From the NCBI GenBank assembly GCA_017938485.1, contig JAGBBM010000082.1, positions 1-39,741 on the forward strand: 39,741 nucleotides of DNA, written 5' to 3'. The first letter of the stretch is position 1. Each line of letters begins with the position of its first letter. Under the pieces are notes generated by a model, which worked only from the letters and a program-made list of their open reading frames with translations, searched no databases and was not told the origin of the DNA. Source of the DNA: Lachnospiraceae bacterium. Lineage in GTDB: Bacteria; Bacillota; Clostridia; Lachnospirales; Lachnospiraceae. Positions 33,093 through 39,741 of this stretch are shown here, in pieces. The translations under genes and the position numbers were made by a program.

Positions 33093-34364
33093 ATGAAAGT
33101 ACTTATAGTTGGTGGTGGCGGAAGAGAGCATGCCATAGCAGTAAAGTGTAGCCAGAGTAAACGAGTATCAAAGATATATGCTGCACCTGGTAATGCAGGT
33201 ATAGGTGAGATTGCTGAGTGTGTAGACATATCAGTTATGGATGCCACATCACTTGTTAAGTTTGCAAAGGATAATGAGATAGATTTAACTATTATTGCAC
33301 CGGATGACCCTCTTGTTGCCGGTGTTGCTGACGCATTTAAGGAGGCTGGACTTAGAGCTTTTGGCCCACTTAAAAACGCAGCTATTATTGAGGGTTCAAA
33401 GGCATTCTCTAAGGACCTTATGAAAAAGTATAATATCCCTTCAGCTGCATATGAGACATTCGACAATGCTGATGCAGCTATCGCTTATCTTGAGACAGCC
33501 AAGATGCCTATAGTGCTTAAGGCAGATGGTCTTGCTCTTGGAAAGGGTGTTCTTATCTGCAATACTCTTGAGGAGGCAAAGGAGGGTGTTAAGACTCTTA
33601 TGCTTGATAAGCAGTTTGGCTCAGCAGGAGATAGAATTGTTATCGAAGAGTTTATGACAGGTAGAGAGGTATCTGTTCTTTGTTATTGTGACGGAACACA
33701 CATTAAACCTATGGCTTCAGCTCAGGATCATAAGCGTGCAAAGGATGGTGACCAGGGACTTAACACTGGTGGTATGGGAACATTTTCACCAAGCCCATTC
33801 TACACTGAGGAAGTAGATAAGTTTTGTAAGGAAAATATCTACCAGGCTACTATGGATGCTATGAAGGCTGAGGGTAGAGACTTTGTGGGTATACTTTTCT
33901 GTGGTCTTATGCTCACAGAGGATGGCCCAAAGGTTCTTGAGTACAATGCAAGATTTGGTGACCCTGAAGCTCAGGTAGTTCTTCCTCGTATGAAGAATGA
34001 TATTATTGATGTATTAGAAGCTTGTATCGATGGCAAGCTCGATGAGATAGAGCTTGAGTTTGAGGATAAGGCAGCAGTATGTGTAATTCTTGCTTCAGAT
34101 GGTTATCCTGAGCATTATGACAAGGGATTTGTTATAAGTGGTTTGGAAAACTTCAAGGACAAGGAAGATTACTATGTATTCCACGCTGGTACAAAGCTTA
34201 CAGATGAAGGTATTGTTACTAATGGTGGACGTGTTCTTGGTGTAACAGCTAAGGGAGCAACTTTAGTTGAAGCAAGAGCCAATGCATACGAAGCTACTAA
34301 GTGGATTGATTTTGCTAACAAGTATATGCGTAATGATATTGGTAAAGCTATAGATGAGCAGTAA
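33093..34364 (+). CDS. purD: Phosphoribosylamine-glycine ligase
   Basis: A 423-aa ATP-grasp enzyme joining glycine to phosphoribosylamine, step 2 of purine synthesis. N-terminal VLIVGGGGREHAIA, then IAPDDPLVAGVADAF, ATP-binding PIVLKADGLALGKGVLIC, the family signature FGDPEAQVVLPRM (about residues 287-299) and a C-terminal VLGVTAKGATLVEA. Start ATG 33093 behind TAGGAGGAA. Follows purN by 94 bp containing a hairpin. The other purine genes are not in this window. Confidence 0.97.
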   Translation: MKVLIVGGGGREHAIAVKCSQSKRVSKIYAAPGNAGIGEIAECVDISVMDATSLVKFAKDNEIDLTIIAPDDPLVAGVADAFKEAGLRAFGPLKNAAIIEGSKAFSKDLMKKYNIPSAAYETFDNADAAIAYLETAKMPIVLKADGLALGKGVLICNTLEEAKEGVKTLMLDKQFGSAGDRIVIEEFMTGREVSVLCYCDGTHIKPMASAQDHKRAKDGDQGLNTGGMGTFSPSPFYTEEVDKFCKENIYQATMDAMKAEGRDFVGILFCGLMLTEDGPKVLEYNARFGDPEAQVVLPRMKNDIIDVLEACIDGKLDEIELEFEDKAAVCVILASDGYPEHYDKGFVISGLENFKDKEDYYVFHAGTKLTDEGIVTNGGRVLGVTAKGATLVEARANAYEATKWIDFANKYMRNDIGKAIDEQ

Positions 34365-34412
34365 TTACTTATAAGCTCTTGGTGAGCATAGATTTTTGGA
34401 AAGAGGGATAGG

Positions 34413-34808
34413 ATGATAATAAAAATTGATTTTAATAGCAGTGAAGCCATATATATGCAGCTTAGAAATCAAATAGTTATTGGTATTGCCCAGGATAAGA
34501 TAAAAGCTGGGGAATCTTTGCCCTCTGTACGCCAGTTGGCAGATGAGCTAGGTGTAAATATGCACACGGTCAACAAGGCTTACGCATTGCTAAAAAATGA
34601 TGGATATTTGACTTTGGACAGAAGAAAAGGAGCTGTGGTTTGTGTATCGGTGGATACAAAACCGCAAAACCTTGCAACAATGAATGTTGGTATGCGTATG
34701 ATGGTTGCTGAGGCTATCTGCAAAGATATCAGCCTTGCTGAGATGCACCAGATTATTTCAGATATGTATAAAGAATTTGGTGATATTCAAAATGGAGGTA
34801 AATTATGA
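34413..34808 (+). CDS. GntR-family regulator, YtrA type
   Basis: A 131-aa DNA-binding protein with a winged helix (residues about 10-75; helix-turn-helix LPSVRQLADELGVNMHTVNKAYALLKNDGYL) and only a short C-terminal helical part, which is the small YtrA form without a ligand domain. Start ATG 34413 behind AGAGGGATAGG. It overlaps clpC by 4 bp (ATGA), which makes clpC control its most likely job. CtsR, the usual clpC repressor in Bacilli, is not seen next to it. Confidence 0.88.
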   Translation: MIIKIDFNSSEAIYMQLRNQIVIGIAQDKIKAGESLPSVRQLADELGVNMHTVNKAYALLKNDGYLTLDRRKGAVVCVSVDTKPQNLATMNVGMRMMVAEAICKDISLAEMHQIISDMYKEFGDIQNGGKL

Positions 34809-37249
34809 AATTGAGTTTTACAGCCCAGGCCCAGGAAGTGATAGATGTAATGATTGAAACTGCTGTCACCATGAAACATAGTTTTATTGGAACAGAGCAT
34901 CTTCTTTATGCACTTATTACTTGTCCAGTTGGTTCTGCCAATAAAGTTCTAATTGAAAATGGGGCAAATCAAGATACAGTGAGAAAGTATCTTGCCGCCA
35001 GTCAAGATGTTACAAGAAAAAAAATAAAGGTACCTGATGCATATTCTACAAAGCTTGTTCAGATTTTTGAGGCCAGTGAGGTGGAAGCAAATAAGCTGAA
35101 GAGTGAAAAAGTCGGAACAGAGCATATATTATCTGCTATATTGAAGTCTACAGATACAGTGGCTGTAAAGCTACTAAACACTATGTCTCTTAATATACAG
35201 AAAATGTATGTTGATATTATGGTGTCTTGCGGTGTTGATGGAATGGCTGCTAAAAAGGAATTTTCTATACTTAAGGCACCTGCATCAAAGAAGAAATCAC
35301 CAATTCAGACATTGGAACAGTACAGTAAGGATATGACTTTGGCTGCTGCAAATGATAGCCTAGACCCAGTTGTGGGAAGACAGGAAGAGATAGAACGTCT
35401 TATGCAGATTCTCTGTAGACGTATGAAGAATAATCCTTGTATGGTAGGTGAACCAGGTGTAGGAAAAACAGCTGTTGTGGAAGGCTTAGCACAGCTTATT
35501 GCATCTGGAAATGTACCAGAGTTGCTTGCTGATAAACGAATTTTAAATCTGGATTTGTCAGGTATGGTTGCTGGTTCAAAATATAGAGGTGAATTCGAGG
35601 AGAGAATTAAAAGGGTTATTGCAGAAGTAAAGGCTGCTGGCAACATAATTCTTTTTGTTGATGAGCTTCATACTATTATAGGAGCAGGTGGTGCAGAAGG
35701 CGCTATAGACGCATCTAACATCTTAAAACCAGCCCTATCAAGAGGAGAAATTCAGCTTATTGGTGCTACTACAAGAACAGAGTATAGAAAATATATCGAA
35801 AAGGATGCAGCCTTAGAAAGACGTTTTCAGCCAGTGTATGTAGAAGAGCCAACAAAGGAAGAAACACTTGATATTTTAAAAGGCTTAAAATTTAAATATG
35901 AAAATCATCATGGAGTTGATATTGAGGACTCTGCCCTTGTTGCTGCAGTGGATTATTCTATTAGATACATCAATGATAGATTTTTACCAGATAAGGCGAT
36001 TGATTTAATAGATGAGGCAGCGTCTAGAAAGAAGCTTGGACTCTTCTCTAAGGATAAAACTATTATACATGCAGAGGAAGAGTATGATTTGCTTAATGCG
36101 GATTTAGAAGAGGCTTTAGTTAAGGGAGATATTGAAACTGCTTCTGTTATAAAAAAAGACATTGCCAAAATTGTTAGAAAAATAGAGAAGGCTAAGCAGA
36201 AGATAAAGGAAAAAGACAACATAAGTTTATCTATTAATGATGAAGATGTGGCTCAAGTGGTTTCTGTGTGGACTAAGGTTCCTGTTAGTAAGATAAGCGA
36301 AGCGGAATCAATCAGACTTCTTAAGCTTGAAGATACTTTACACAAGAGGGTTGTTGGTCAAAATGAAGCTGTACAGGCAGTTGCTAAGGCAATTAGACGT
36401 GGTAGAGTAGGATTGAAGGATCCTAAACGTCCAATCGGTTCATTCCTTTTCTTAGGCCCAACAGGTGTTGGTAAAACTGAGTTGTCTAAGGCTCTTGCCG
36501 AGGCTATGTTTGGCAATGAAAATTCACTTATCAGAGTAGATATGTCTGAATATATGGAAAAGCACAGTGTTTCAAAGATGATAGGTTCTCCTCCGGGATA
36601 TGTGGGCTTTGATGAAGGTGGCCAGCTTTCTGAGAGAGTTCGTAAGAATCCGTATTCTGTAGTGCTTTTTGATGAGATTGAAAAAGCTCATCCAGATGTG
36701 TTCAATATATTGCTTCAGGTTTTGGATGATGGACATATTACAGACTCTCAGGGTCGTAAGGTGGATTTCAAAAATACCATTATTATTATGACTAGTAATG
36801 CGGGAGCACAGAAAATTATTGACCCTAAGTTATTAGGGTTTTCTGGTGCGAGAGATGAGGATAAAGATCATGACACAATGAAAAACAATGTTATGGAAGA
36901 GGTTAAACGTATGTTTAAGCCTGAGTTTATCAATCGTATTGATGATATAATAGTATTTAGAGCTTTGACTAAGGATGACATTAAGGGAATCAGTGCTATT
37001 ATGCTTCGAGAGCTTAAGACGAGAGTGAAGAAGCAGATGGATATTACAATTAACTATGGGGAAACTCTTAAGAATTATATATTTGATAAGGGCTACGATA
37101 AAAAGTATGGTGCTCGTCCATTGAAGAGAACTATACAAAATGAAATCGAAGATAAGCTTGCAGAGTATATCTTGTCAGGAAAAGTAACAACTGGCGGTAA
37201 GGTAAGCATATCTGTAAAAGATGGTCAGGTAGAGTTTACAACAAAATAG
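34805..37249 (+). CDS. clpC: ClpC-type AAA+ protease ATPase subunit
   Basis: An 814-aa unfoldase that feeds proteins to ClpP. The Clp N-domain repeats are at residues 1-145 (FIGTEHLLYALI and VGTEHILSAIL). AAA domain 1 has Walker A GEPGVGKT (215-222) and a Walker B in ILFVDELHT. A short coiled middle domain (about 410-470) follows. AAA domain 2 has Walker A GPTGVGKT (551-558), VLFDEIEKAHPDVFN, and the ClpP-docking tripeptide Leu-Gly-Phe (677-679). It lacks the long ClpB middle domain, so it is ClpC, not ClpB. The start overlaps the GntR stop. A terminator follows. Confidence 0.93.
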   Translation: MKLSFTAQAQEVIDVMIETAVTMKHSFIGTEHLLYALITCPVGSANKVLIENGANQDTVRKYLAASQDVTRKKIKVPDAYSTKLVQIFEASEVEANKLKSEKVGTEHILSAILKSTDTVAVKLLNTMSLNIQKMYVDIMVSCGVDGMAAKKEFSILKAPASKKKSPIQTLEQYSKDMTLAAANDSLDPVVGRQEEIERLMQILCRRMKNNPCMVGEPGVGKTAVVEGLAQLIASGNVPELLADKRILNLDLSGMVAGSKYRGEFEERIKRVIAEVKAAGNIILFVDELHTIIGAGGAEGAIDASNILKPALSRGEIQLIGATTRTEYRKYIEKDAALERRFQPVYVEEPTKEETLDILKGLKFKYENHHGVDIEDSALVAAVDYSIRYINDRFLPDKAIDLIDEAASRKKLGLFSKDKTIIHAEEEYDLLNADLEEALVKGDIETASVIKKDIAKIVRKIEKAKQKIKEKDNISLSINDEDVAQVVSVWTKVPVSKISEAESIRLLKLEDTLHKRVVGQNEAVQAVAKAIRRGRVGLKDPKRPIGSFLFLGPTGVGKTELSKALAEAMFGNENSLIRVDMSEYMEKHSVSKMIGSPPGYVGFDEGGQLSERVRKNPYSVVLFDEIEKAHPDVFNILLQVLDDGHITDSQGRKVDFKNTIIIMTSNAGAQKIIDPKLLGFSGARDEDKDHDTMKNNVMEEVKRMFKPEFINRIDDIIVFRALTKDDIKGISAIMLRELKTRVKKQMDITINYGETLKNYIFDKGYDKKYGARPLKRTIQNEIEDKLAEYILSGKVTTGGKVSISVKDGQVEFTTK

Positions 37250-37260
37250 TTATTACAAAA

Positions 37261-37290
37261 AGGCCGTGTCTATTCACGGTCTTTTCGTTT
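37261..37290 (+). terminator. Terminator after clpC
   Basis: AGGCCGTG (37261-37268) pairs with CACGGTCT (37275-37282) around a 6-nt loop, followed by TTTCGTTTT. Confidence 0.75.
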
Positions 37291-37409
37291 TATAAAACTT
37301 TGTGGAATTTTATAAATACTTGTAGAAAAAAAGTATGACATATAGTATAATAAAAGCAGATTATTTTACATTTATTTGTTTACTATAAATACACATGGAG
37401 GACAAGGTA

Positions 37410-37820
37410 ATGGCAGTTATTGAGGAGTTAATCCGCGAGGAGGAAACAGGGGCATTAAGTTTTGGTAACTATGAGCTTAGTGGTAAGACTAAGAAGGATG
37501 GTTTTAAGTATAATGGAGATATATACAAGATTAAAACCTTTAAAGAGATAACTAAACTAGAGAAGAATGGTATGTTTGTATATGAATCAGTACCAGGAAC
37601 AACCGTACATAATTTTAGAGCTACAGATAAGGAAGTAGAATTTGTTGCAGAAGGAATCGCAGATTCACAGGTTACTCTTGAGCTTGAGGCAGAAAAAGAG
37701 TATAAGATACATGTGGATGGTGTATATGTTGGCAAGATGAAGACAAACTTAGGTGGTAAGCTTAACATAAGTGTTGAACTTGGAGATAAGGTGTCTGATG
37801 TTCGTATAGAGAAGATATAA
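37410..37820 (+). CDS. Small beta-rich protein of unknown function
   Basis: A 136-aa soluble protein starting MAVIEELIREEETGALSFGNYELS. The second half looks like a beta-sandwich (VTLELEAEKEYKIHVDGVYVGKMKTNLGGKLNISVEL). Close relatives occur widely in Lachnospiraceae and, as I recall, some carry the label 'endosialidase', for which nothing in this sequence gives support. Start chosen at ATG 37410 because GGAGGA at 37397-37402 precedes it; ATG 37395 lies across that ribosome site. A TATAAT at 37346-37351 may be its -10. radA follows 22 bp later. Confidence 0.78.
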   Translation: MAVIEELIREEETGALSFGNYELSGKTKKDGFKYNGDIYKIKTFKEITKLEKNGMFVYESVPGTTVHNFRATDKEVEFVAEGIADSQVTLELEAEKEYKIHVDGVYVGKMKTNLGGKLNISVELGDKVSDVRIEKI

Positions 37821-37842
37821 CCAGATATATAAGGAGATTATT

Positions 37843-39198
37843 GTGGCTAAGGAAAAACAGGTATTTTACTGTAAAGAATGTGGCTACGAATCTGTTAAGT
37901 GGTTAGGACAGTGTCCAGGATGTCACTCTTGGAACACATTTGTCGAAGAGAGGATAACGGTAGGCGCACAAAAACACTCTTCTAATAAGAAGATGGTTGT
38001 TGCGCCTACTAGTATTTTAGATGTAACTACTGCAGATGAGAGTCGTATAAAAACCAATATAAGTGAATTAGATAGAGTATTAGGTGGCGGAATTGTAAAG
38101 GGCTCATTGGTTCTTGTGGGTGGCGACCCTGGAATTGGTAAATCTACTATATTGCTTCAGATGTGTCGTAATCTTGTGGCAAAGGGCGATTCGGTATTGT
38201 ATGTATCAGGGGAGGAGTCTCCATCTCAGATTAAAATGCGAGCTGAGAGATTAGGAGATTTCAGTAAAGATATGATGTTGCTCTGCGACAATGATATGGA
38301 TAACATATCAGCGGCTATACAAAAAAGCAAATCTGATGTAGTGGTTATTGATTCTATTCAGACTGTTCTTGTTGATGAGATAAGCTCTGCACCGGGCACG
38401 GTAACCCAGGTAAGGGAAGTTACAGCCAGACTTATGCAATTAGCTAAAACCTGTGACGTTGCCATATTTATAGTAGGACACGTTACCAAGGAAGGTACTG
38501 TAGCAGGCCCTCGAACCCTTGAACATATGGTAGATTCCGTTTTATACTTTGAGGGAGATAGCAATAATGGTTTTAGGATATTAAGAGGCGTGAAAAATCG
38601 ATTTGGCTCCACCAATGAAATTGGTGTGTTTACTATGACTGATAAAGGCCTTGTGGAAGTTGACAATCCATCTCAGGTAATGCTTAATGGCAGACCTATA
38701 GGAGTGCCTGGTTCGGTTGTTGTTTCTTCATTAGAAGGAACAAGACCAATATTAGTAGAGATTCAGACCTTGGTATGCCAAACTAATTTTAATATGCCAA
38801 GAAGGACATCTGTAGGTGTGGATTATAATAGGGTTAATCTTATTATGGCTGTTTTAGAAAAACGAGCAGGACTTAATTTATGGGGGTATGACGCTTACGT
38901 AAGTGTTGCGGGCGGCATGAGGATAAATGACCCAGCTATAGATTTAGGTGTTGCTTGTGCCATTGCTTCAGGGTTTAAAAATAAACCGGTTGGTGACGAT
39001 ATCATGATTATAGGCGAGATTGGTCTTGCTGGAGAGATAAGAGGAGTATCCAATATCCTGCAGAGAGTGAAAGAGGCAGATAAGATGGGATTTAAAACTT
39101 GCATTATACCTAAATCCAATTATGACAAGGCCATGAATGAACTGGATATAAAGATAGTTTGCGTATCTACTCTTATGGAAGCATTAGGGCAGATATAA
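37843..39198 (+). CDS. radA: DNA repair protein RadA
   Basis: A 451-aa RecA-like helicase that helps branch migration in recombination. The N-terminal zinc finger is Cys10-x2-Cys13 and Cys24-x2-Cys27, Walker A is GGDPGIGKST (93-102), the RadA-specific KNRFG is at 251-255, and a Lon-protease-like C-terminal domain (about 270-451) lacks a need for protease activity. Start is GTG 37843, set by AAGGAG at 37831-37836. Probably co-transcribed with the small gene before it; a long-loop terminator follows. Confidence 0.97.
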   Translation: MAKEKQVFYCKECGYESVKWLGQCPGCHSWNTFVEERITVGAQKHSSNKKMVVAPTSILDVTTADESRIKTNISELDRVLGGGIVKGSLVLVGGDPGIGKSTILLQMCRNLVAKGDSVLYVSGEESPSQIKMRAERLGDFSKDMMLLCDNDMDNISAAIQKSKSDVVVIDSIQTVLVDEISSAPGTVTQVREVTARLMQLAKTCDVAIFIVGHVTKEGTVAGPRTLEHMVDSVLYFEGDSNNGFRILRGVKNRFGSTNEIGVFTMTDKGLVEVDNPSQVMLNGRPIGVPGSVVVSSLEGTRPILVEIQTLVCQTNFNMPRRTSVGVDYNRVNLIMAVLEKRAGLNLWGYDAYVSVAGGMRINDPAIDLGVACAIASGFKNKPVGDDIMIIGEIGLAGEIRGVSNILQRVKEADKMGFKTCIIPKSNYDKAMNELDIKIVCVSTLMEALGQI

Positions 39199-39208
39199 GG
39201 TGCAATAT

Positions 39209-39266
39209 AATGCAGATATACTGAGGAAAGATTATTTTATCAACTTGGTATATCTGTATTATTTTT
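39209..39266 (+). terminator. Terminator after radA
   Basis: Arm 39209-39221 pairs with 39248-39260 over 13 positions (one G-T) around a 26-nt loop, followed by ATTTTT. Confidence 0.65.
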
Positions 39267-39381
39267 GTATTTTGAAGACATAATTTCAATAGGAAAATTA
39301 TTATTGGTATACATAATTTTATAACAAAATGGAGGAAGAAAAAGTTTTTTAAAAAAAGTAAAAATTTCTCGAAAAAAGGTG

Positions 39382-39410
39382 TTGACTTTGTCATATCCCT
39401 GTGGTATATT
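39382..39410 (+). promoter_or_regulatory. Strong promoter P1, probably of an rRNA operon
   Basis: TTGACT (39382-39387), exact 17-bp spacer, TATATT (39405-39410), preceded by A/T tracts like an UP element (39341-39378). The transcript should begin near 39416 with a hairpin CTGTCG/CGACAG (39418-39436). No coding gene lies in 39199-39741. Confidence 0.8.
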
Positions 39411-39519
39411 TTAATAGCTGTCGCGGTAAACGACAGAGAGAAACGAAAAAGTGAATACCGAGAGGATTTATTTTTTTGACTCTAAAATGAACCTTTGACA
39501 AATTAATAACATGTTAACC

Positions 39520-39564
39520 CTGAAAATTCTTTAAGAGATTTTCAGAGGATTTTAAAAAAATCCT
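39520..39564 (+). other. Two adjacent hairpins in the P1 leader
   Basis: CTGAAAAT (39520-39527) pairs with ATTTTCAG (39538-39545), and immediately next to it AGGATTTT (39546-39553) pairs with AAAATCCT (39557-39564). Neither is followed by a T-run. They lie between P1 and P2 and would be part of RNA from P1 only. Confidence 0.55.
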
Positions 39565-39665
39565 TATTCCAAGAATGGAAACACAAACAGTAAGTAAGGG
39601 ACACAAATTATAAGCTAGAGTTTATAATGAAGTCTTGGATCTTAAAACTTTTTTTAGAAAAAGTG

Positions 39666-39694
39666 TTGACGTAATAAAATCAAGATGATATATT
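39666..39694 (+). promoter_or_regulatory. Strong promoter P2, probably of an rRNA operon
   Basis: TTGACG (39666-39671), exact 17-bp spacer, TATATT (39689-39694), preceded by A/T tracts. The context GAAAAAGTGTTGAC closely matches P1. Its leader also starts with a hairpin (TTTGTCC/GGACAAA, 39699-39721) followed by ACGAAAA, as does that of P1. The downstream gene is outside the window. Confidence 0.8.
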
Positions 39695-39741
39695 ATTATT
39701 TGTCCTTAAGAAATGGACAAAACGAAAATAAATAAACAACA

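Noticed and set aside
39173-39394. Minus-strand open frame after radA
   Set aside because: No ribosome site, AT-driven Phe/Leu/Ile-rich product and overlap with the radA terminator and P1.
1-39741. CRISPR array, tRNA genes, insertion sequences, prophage genes
   Set aside because: No spaced direct repeats, cloverleaf sequences, transposases or phage proteins were found.

Overview
The window looks like a chromosomal core segment from a low-GC Gram-positive anaerobe of the class Clostridia, most probably a Lachnospiraceae member. The grounds are AT-rich DNA, strong AGGAGG-type ribosome sites, the gene order dgt-dnaG-rpoD-trmK-nif3, a GntR-clpC pair where Bacilli would have ctsR-clpC, a substrate-binding/GGDEF fusion protein, and short lineage-typical proteins (a YYKWH-motif membrane protein, a coiled-coil protein, a 136-aa beta-rich protein). 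The family assignment is inference from protein style. I saw no CRISPR array, transposase, prophage or tRNA.

Layout. 1-3.3 kb: a heterodimeric ABC exporter, first subunit cut by the window edge. 3.3-4.2 kb: a zinc-dependent phospholipase C-like protein and a 62-aa Cys-containing protein. 4.3-7.4 kb: a tight operon of an ATP-grasp enzyme, a MurT-like Mur ligase and a GatD-like protein. 7.4-10.1 kb: ABC-F ATPase and trpS. 10.1-12.2 kb: a membrane-anchored unknown (minus) and a degenerate alpha/beta-hydrolase. 12.3-16.1 kb: a sugar ABC importer (binding protein plus two permeases, no ATPase) with a long structured leader and two large intercistronic hairpins. 16.1-17.3 kb: a PrsA/SurA-like lipoprotein. 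17.3-24.6 kb: the macromolecular synthesis operon (dgt, dnaG, rpoD, trmK, nif3-like, nucleoside kinase). 24.6-26.5 kb: an unknown protein, RNase P RNA on the minus strand, and a nitroreductase. 26.47-26.68 kb: an imperfect palindrome of about 209 bp. 26.7-28.8 kb: coiled-coil protein, hotdog thioesterase, metF. 28.8-31.2 kb (minus): a soluble diguanylate cyclase with a LacI-like sensor. 31.3-34.4 kb: purM-purN-purD. 34.4-37.3 kb: GntR regulator and clpC. 37.4-39.2 kb: small unknown and radA. 39.2-39.74 kb: no gene, but two strong tandem promoters pointing out of the window, which I read as the start of an rRNA operon.

The points most worth following up are: (1) the GatD-like protein next to MurT aligns without gaps to canonical GatD around the nucleophile but has Gly where the catalytic Cys should be and Ile where the catalytic His should be, so it should not be a working glutaminase; it is co-transcribed with an ATP-grasp ligase, suggesting an altered lipid II modification system; (2) the 209-bp palindrome, which resembles a MITE or a long-hairpin RNA; (3) the structured leader and the 22-bp stem in the sugar-importer operon; (4) the alpha/beta-hydrolase that has lost its nucleophile and apparently its catalytic His; (5) rnpB lying tail-to-tail only about 4 nt from a protein gene.

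All assignments come from reading the sequence and from family knowledge; no database search was possible.
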